A DNA stretch of 7,148 bases, from contig CAMUZJ010000054.1 in the NCBI GenBank assembly GCA_947165195.1, forward strand, positions 1-7,148. Direction: 5' to 3'. The position numbers and the translations under genes were made by a program. Of this stretch, positions 5,817 through 7,148 are shown in pieces (positions within the stretch are counted from its first letter, which is position 1; each line of letters opens with the position of its first letter). The stretch is from an uncultured Bacillota bacterium (GTDB lineage Bacteria; Bacillota_I; Bacilli_A; RF39; UBA660). Under the pieces are notes generated by a model. It saw only the letters and a program-made list of their open reading frames with translations. It was not told where the DNA came from and did not search any database.

Positions 5817-7076
5817 CTAACTTACATAATTGATAAATGTTTGTAAGCTTGTTGTTTTCATTATTGGATATCTTGGAATATGATACTTATCAGAATTCCT
5901 AGATGCTTTGTAGCTTCCTCCAATAAATGCTAAGTCAAATCCTGCTTCTTTTACTAAATTGATAGCATTATCGTTATAGGCATAGAATGGGAAGCAAAAA
6001 GCTAATTTAGAATTTGTAACAGCAATGGACTTTTGTAAATCCTCATGTACTTGTTCATTACTTTGACATAACATTTGTGCTCCTCTTGTTACTCCACTAC
6101 AAAGTCCTTCTGTATGCATATCATGAGTATGGGATTCTACATCTAGATATTCTGACTGATAGTTACTAATATCCCACCATCCTGTTATTAAAAATAGAGT
6201 GGCATGCATTTTATATTCTTCTAAGATAGGTATCAATTTATTCCCATTATGAGTACCTGTACCTAAGGCTCCATCATCTACTGTAATCAAAACAGACTTT
6301 TCTGGTATTTCAATTTCTCCATACATCCAATCTCTAAATTCTTTCATAGTTAGTGTTTTATAATGGTTATCTTTTAAATAATTAAGGTGTTCTCTAAAGT
6401 CTTTTACATCTTCACAAATACTTTCATTGCAGCCTTCTCCTGCCTCAGAATCATAAAAGAAATGGTAATTTAATACGGCTACTTTTTGTTCTCTTATAGG
6501 TTTTGCAATTACATTTACTTTTCTTGTAGCATTTGCATCATTTCCACTAGAATCTTTTACGGAATAAGTAATTTCATATTCTCCTATTGTATTGATATCA
6601 ATGTTATTAGTAGAAGTAACTTTATCGGTTATATCGCCATCATAATTATCACTAGCACTATACCCTAATTCTTTATATTCCGTCCCTACTATTAAGGTTA
6701 GCTCTTCTCCTTCAAGTTTTATTTCGGGATTTGTCGTATCGACTACTTTTATTTTTCTAGTAACACTTTTCGATACTTTTTTATACTTAGCCGTATAACT
6801 TATTTTATAGTCTCCTATTTTGCTAGTATCTACTTTTCCTTTTATTTTTATATTCTTAGAAATATCTTCTCCATCATAAGTTGCCTTACTACCTTTTTCA
6901 AGATACTCACTACCTACTTCTAAGGTAATGGACTTTTCTCCTATTAATTTTATGACTAGTTTATTATCTACTCCATTCATTTGTCTATATAAGAAAACTC
7001 CTCCAATAGATAATAAAGAAACTACTAATATTAATATTAAAGTAATGATTATTATTTTTTTCTTCTTCATATACAT
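5817..7076 (-). CDS. Membrane-anchored polysaccharide deacetylase (NodB/CE4, PgaB/IcaB-like motif) with two Ig-like domains
   Basis: A 419-residue protein. A lysine-rich N-terminus and a hydrophobic helix (8-29) anchor it in the membrane with the rest outside. Two DUF5011-type Ig-like domains follow (about 41-112 and 117-190; the second contains NYDGDITDKV). The catalytic domain runs from about 199 to 415. TVDDG (Asp267, Asp268) matches the NodB motif TFDDG, and SHTHDMH gives His316 and His321. The His-x4-His spacing is that of PgaB/IcaB (Asp115, His184, His189 in E. coli PgaB), not the His-x3-His of peptidoglycan deacetylases. FPFYAYN (362-368) and IPRYPI (400-405) fit later family motifs. 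It should remove N-acetyl groups from an extracellular glycan; poly-N-acetylglucosamine is a plausible but unproven substrate. The start at 7076 has AAGGTGG close upstream. It is the first visible gene of the five-gene operon. Confidence 0.9.
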   Translation of the reverse strand: MYMKKKKIIIITLILILVVSLLSIGGVFLYRQMNGVDNKLVIKLIGEKSITLEVGSEYLEKGSKATYDGEDISKNIKIKGKVDTSKIGDYKISYTAKYKKVSKSVTRKIKVVDTTNPEIKLEGEELTLIVGTEYKELGYSASDNYDGDITDKVTSTNNIDINTIGEYEITYSVKDSSGNDANATRKVNVIAKPIREQKVAVLNYHFFYDSEAGEGCNESICEDVKDFREHLNYLKDNHYKTLTMKEFRDWMYGEIEIPEKSVLITVDDGALGTGTHNGNKLIPILEEYKMHATLFLITGWWDISNYQSEYLDVESHTHDMHTEGLCSGVTRGAQMLCQSNEQVHEDLQKSIAVTNSKLAFCFPFYAYNDNAINLVKEAGFDLAFIGGSYKASRNSDKYHIPRYPIMKTTSLQTFINYVS

Positions 7077-7087
7077 ACACCACCTTG

Positions 7088-7096
7088 ATTATAGCA
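7088..7096 (-). promoter_or_regulatory. Possible extended -10 element upstream of the deacetylase gene
   Basis: The coding strand reads TGCTATAAT, a perfect extended -10. No -35 match is seen at 17 bases (ACAAAA). Transcription would start near 7081, within the Shine-Dalgarno site and only about 5 bases before the ATG, so the two signals conflict. Either the transcript is nearly leaderless, the real promoter is outside the window, or this is chance. Confidence 0.3.
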
Positions 7097-7148
7097 TAAT
7101 TTCTAGTATTTTTTGTTTTTCCTTGTAGATTTTTTAGATATCTTTACA

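Noticed and set aside
6486..6668. Plus-strand open frame of 60 codons
   Set aside because: Antisense to the Ig-like region of the deacetylase; its Ile/Ser/Tyr-rich composition is what the reverse of such codons gives.
6928..7128. Plus-strand open frame of 66 codons
   Set aside because: Antisense to the deacetylase N-terminal helix; the hydrophobic look and Phe run come from reversed Lys and Ile codons.

Overview
The window is strongly AT-rich and every gene I can support lies on the minus strand. Trp is coded by TGG, and TGA appears only as a stop (gene at 3828-4310), so the standard bacterial code fits. Strong Shine-Dalgarno sites, tight gene packing, a yceD-rpmF pair and Ig-like-rich surface proteins point to a low-GC Firmicute (Bacillota). 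An uncultured gut-type member of the Bacilli is my guess; no marker here fixes the genus.

Read in the direction of transcription (high to low coordinates), five closely packed genes run from 7076 to 3610 with gaps of only 2-12 bases. They are: a membrane-anchored polysaccharide deacetylase with two Ig-like domains; a MYG1-family (DHH-like) hydrolase; a small membrane-anchored protein of unknown function; a YceD/DUF177 protein; and ribosomal protein L32. An intrinsic terminator overlapping the rpmF stop codon closes this apparent operon. The set mixes envelope functions with ribosome or RNA functions.

After a short spacer with a good sigma-A-type promoter (TTGAAT-17-TATACT), a very large gene starts at 3518 and runs off the left edge. 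It has at least 1,172 codons without a stop. It begins with a type IV prepilin (class III) signal and continues as a chain of Ig-like modules. These include two tandem composite repeats of 249-250 residues, followed by four-cysteine repeats of 71-72 residues. It fills half of the window.

The two observations most worth a second look are the giant modular prepilin-like protein and L32. The predicted L32 carries an N-terminal extension ending LDIQMF-A. This closely resembles the LNLQFF-A leader that the Prp protease removes from L27 in Firmicutes, and cutting at the equivalent bond would restore the canonical L32 N-terminus AVPFRK.

No tRNA, rRNA, CRISPR array, insertion sequence or plus-strand gene was found. 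Bases 7097-7148 hold nothing I can identify.
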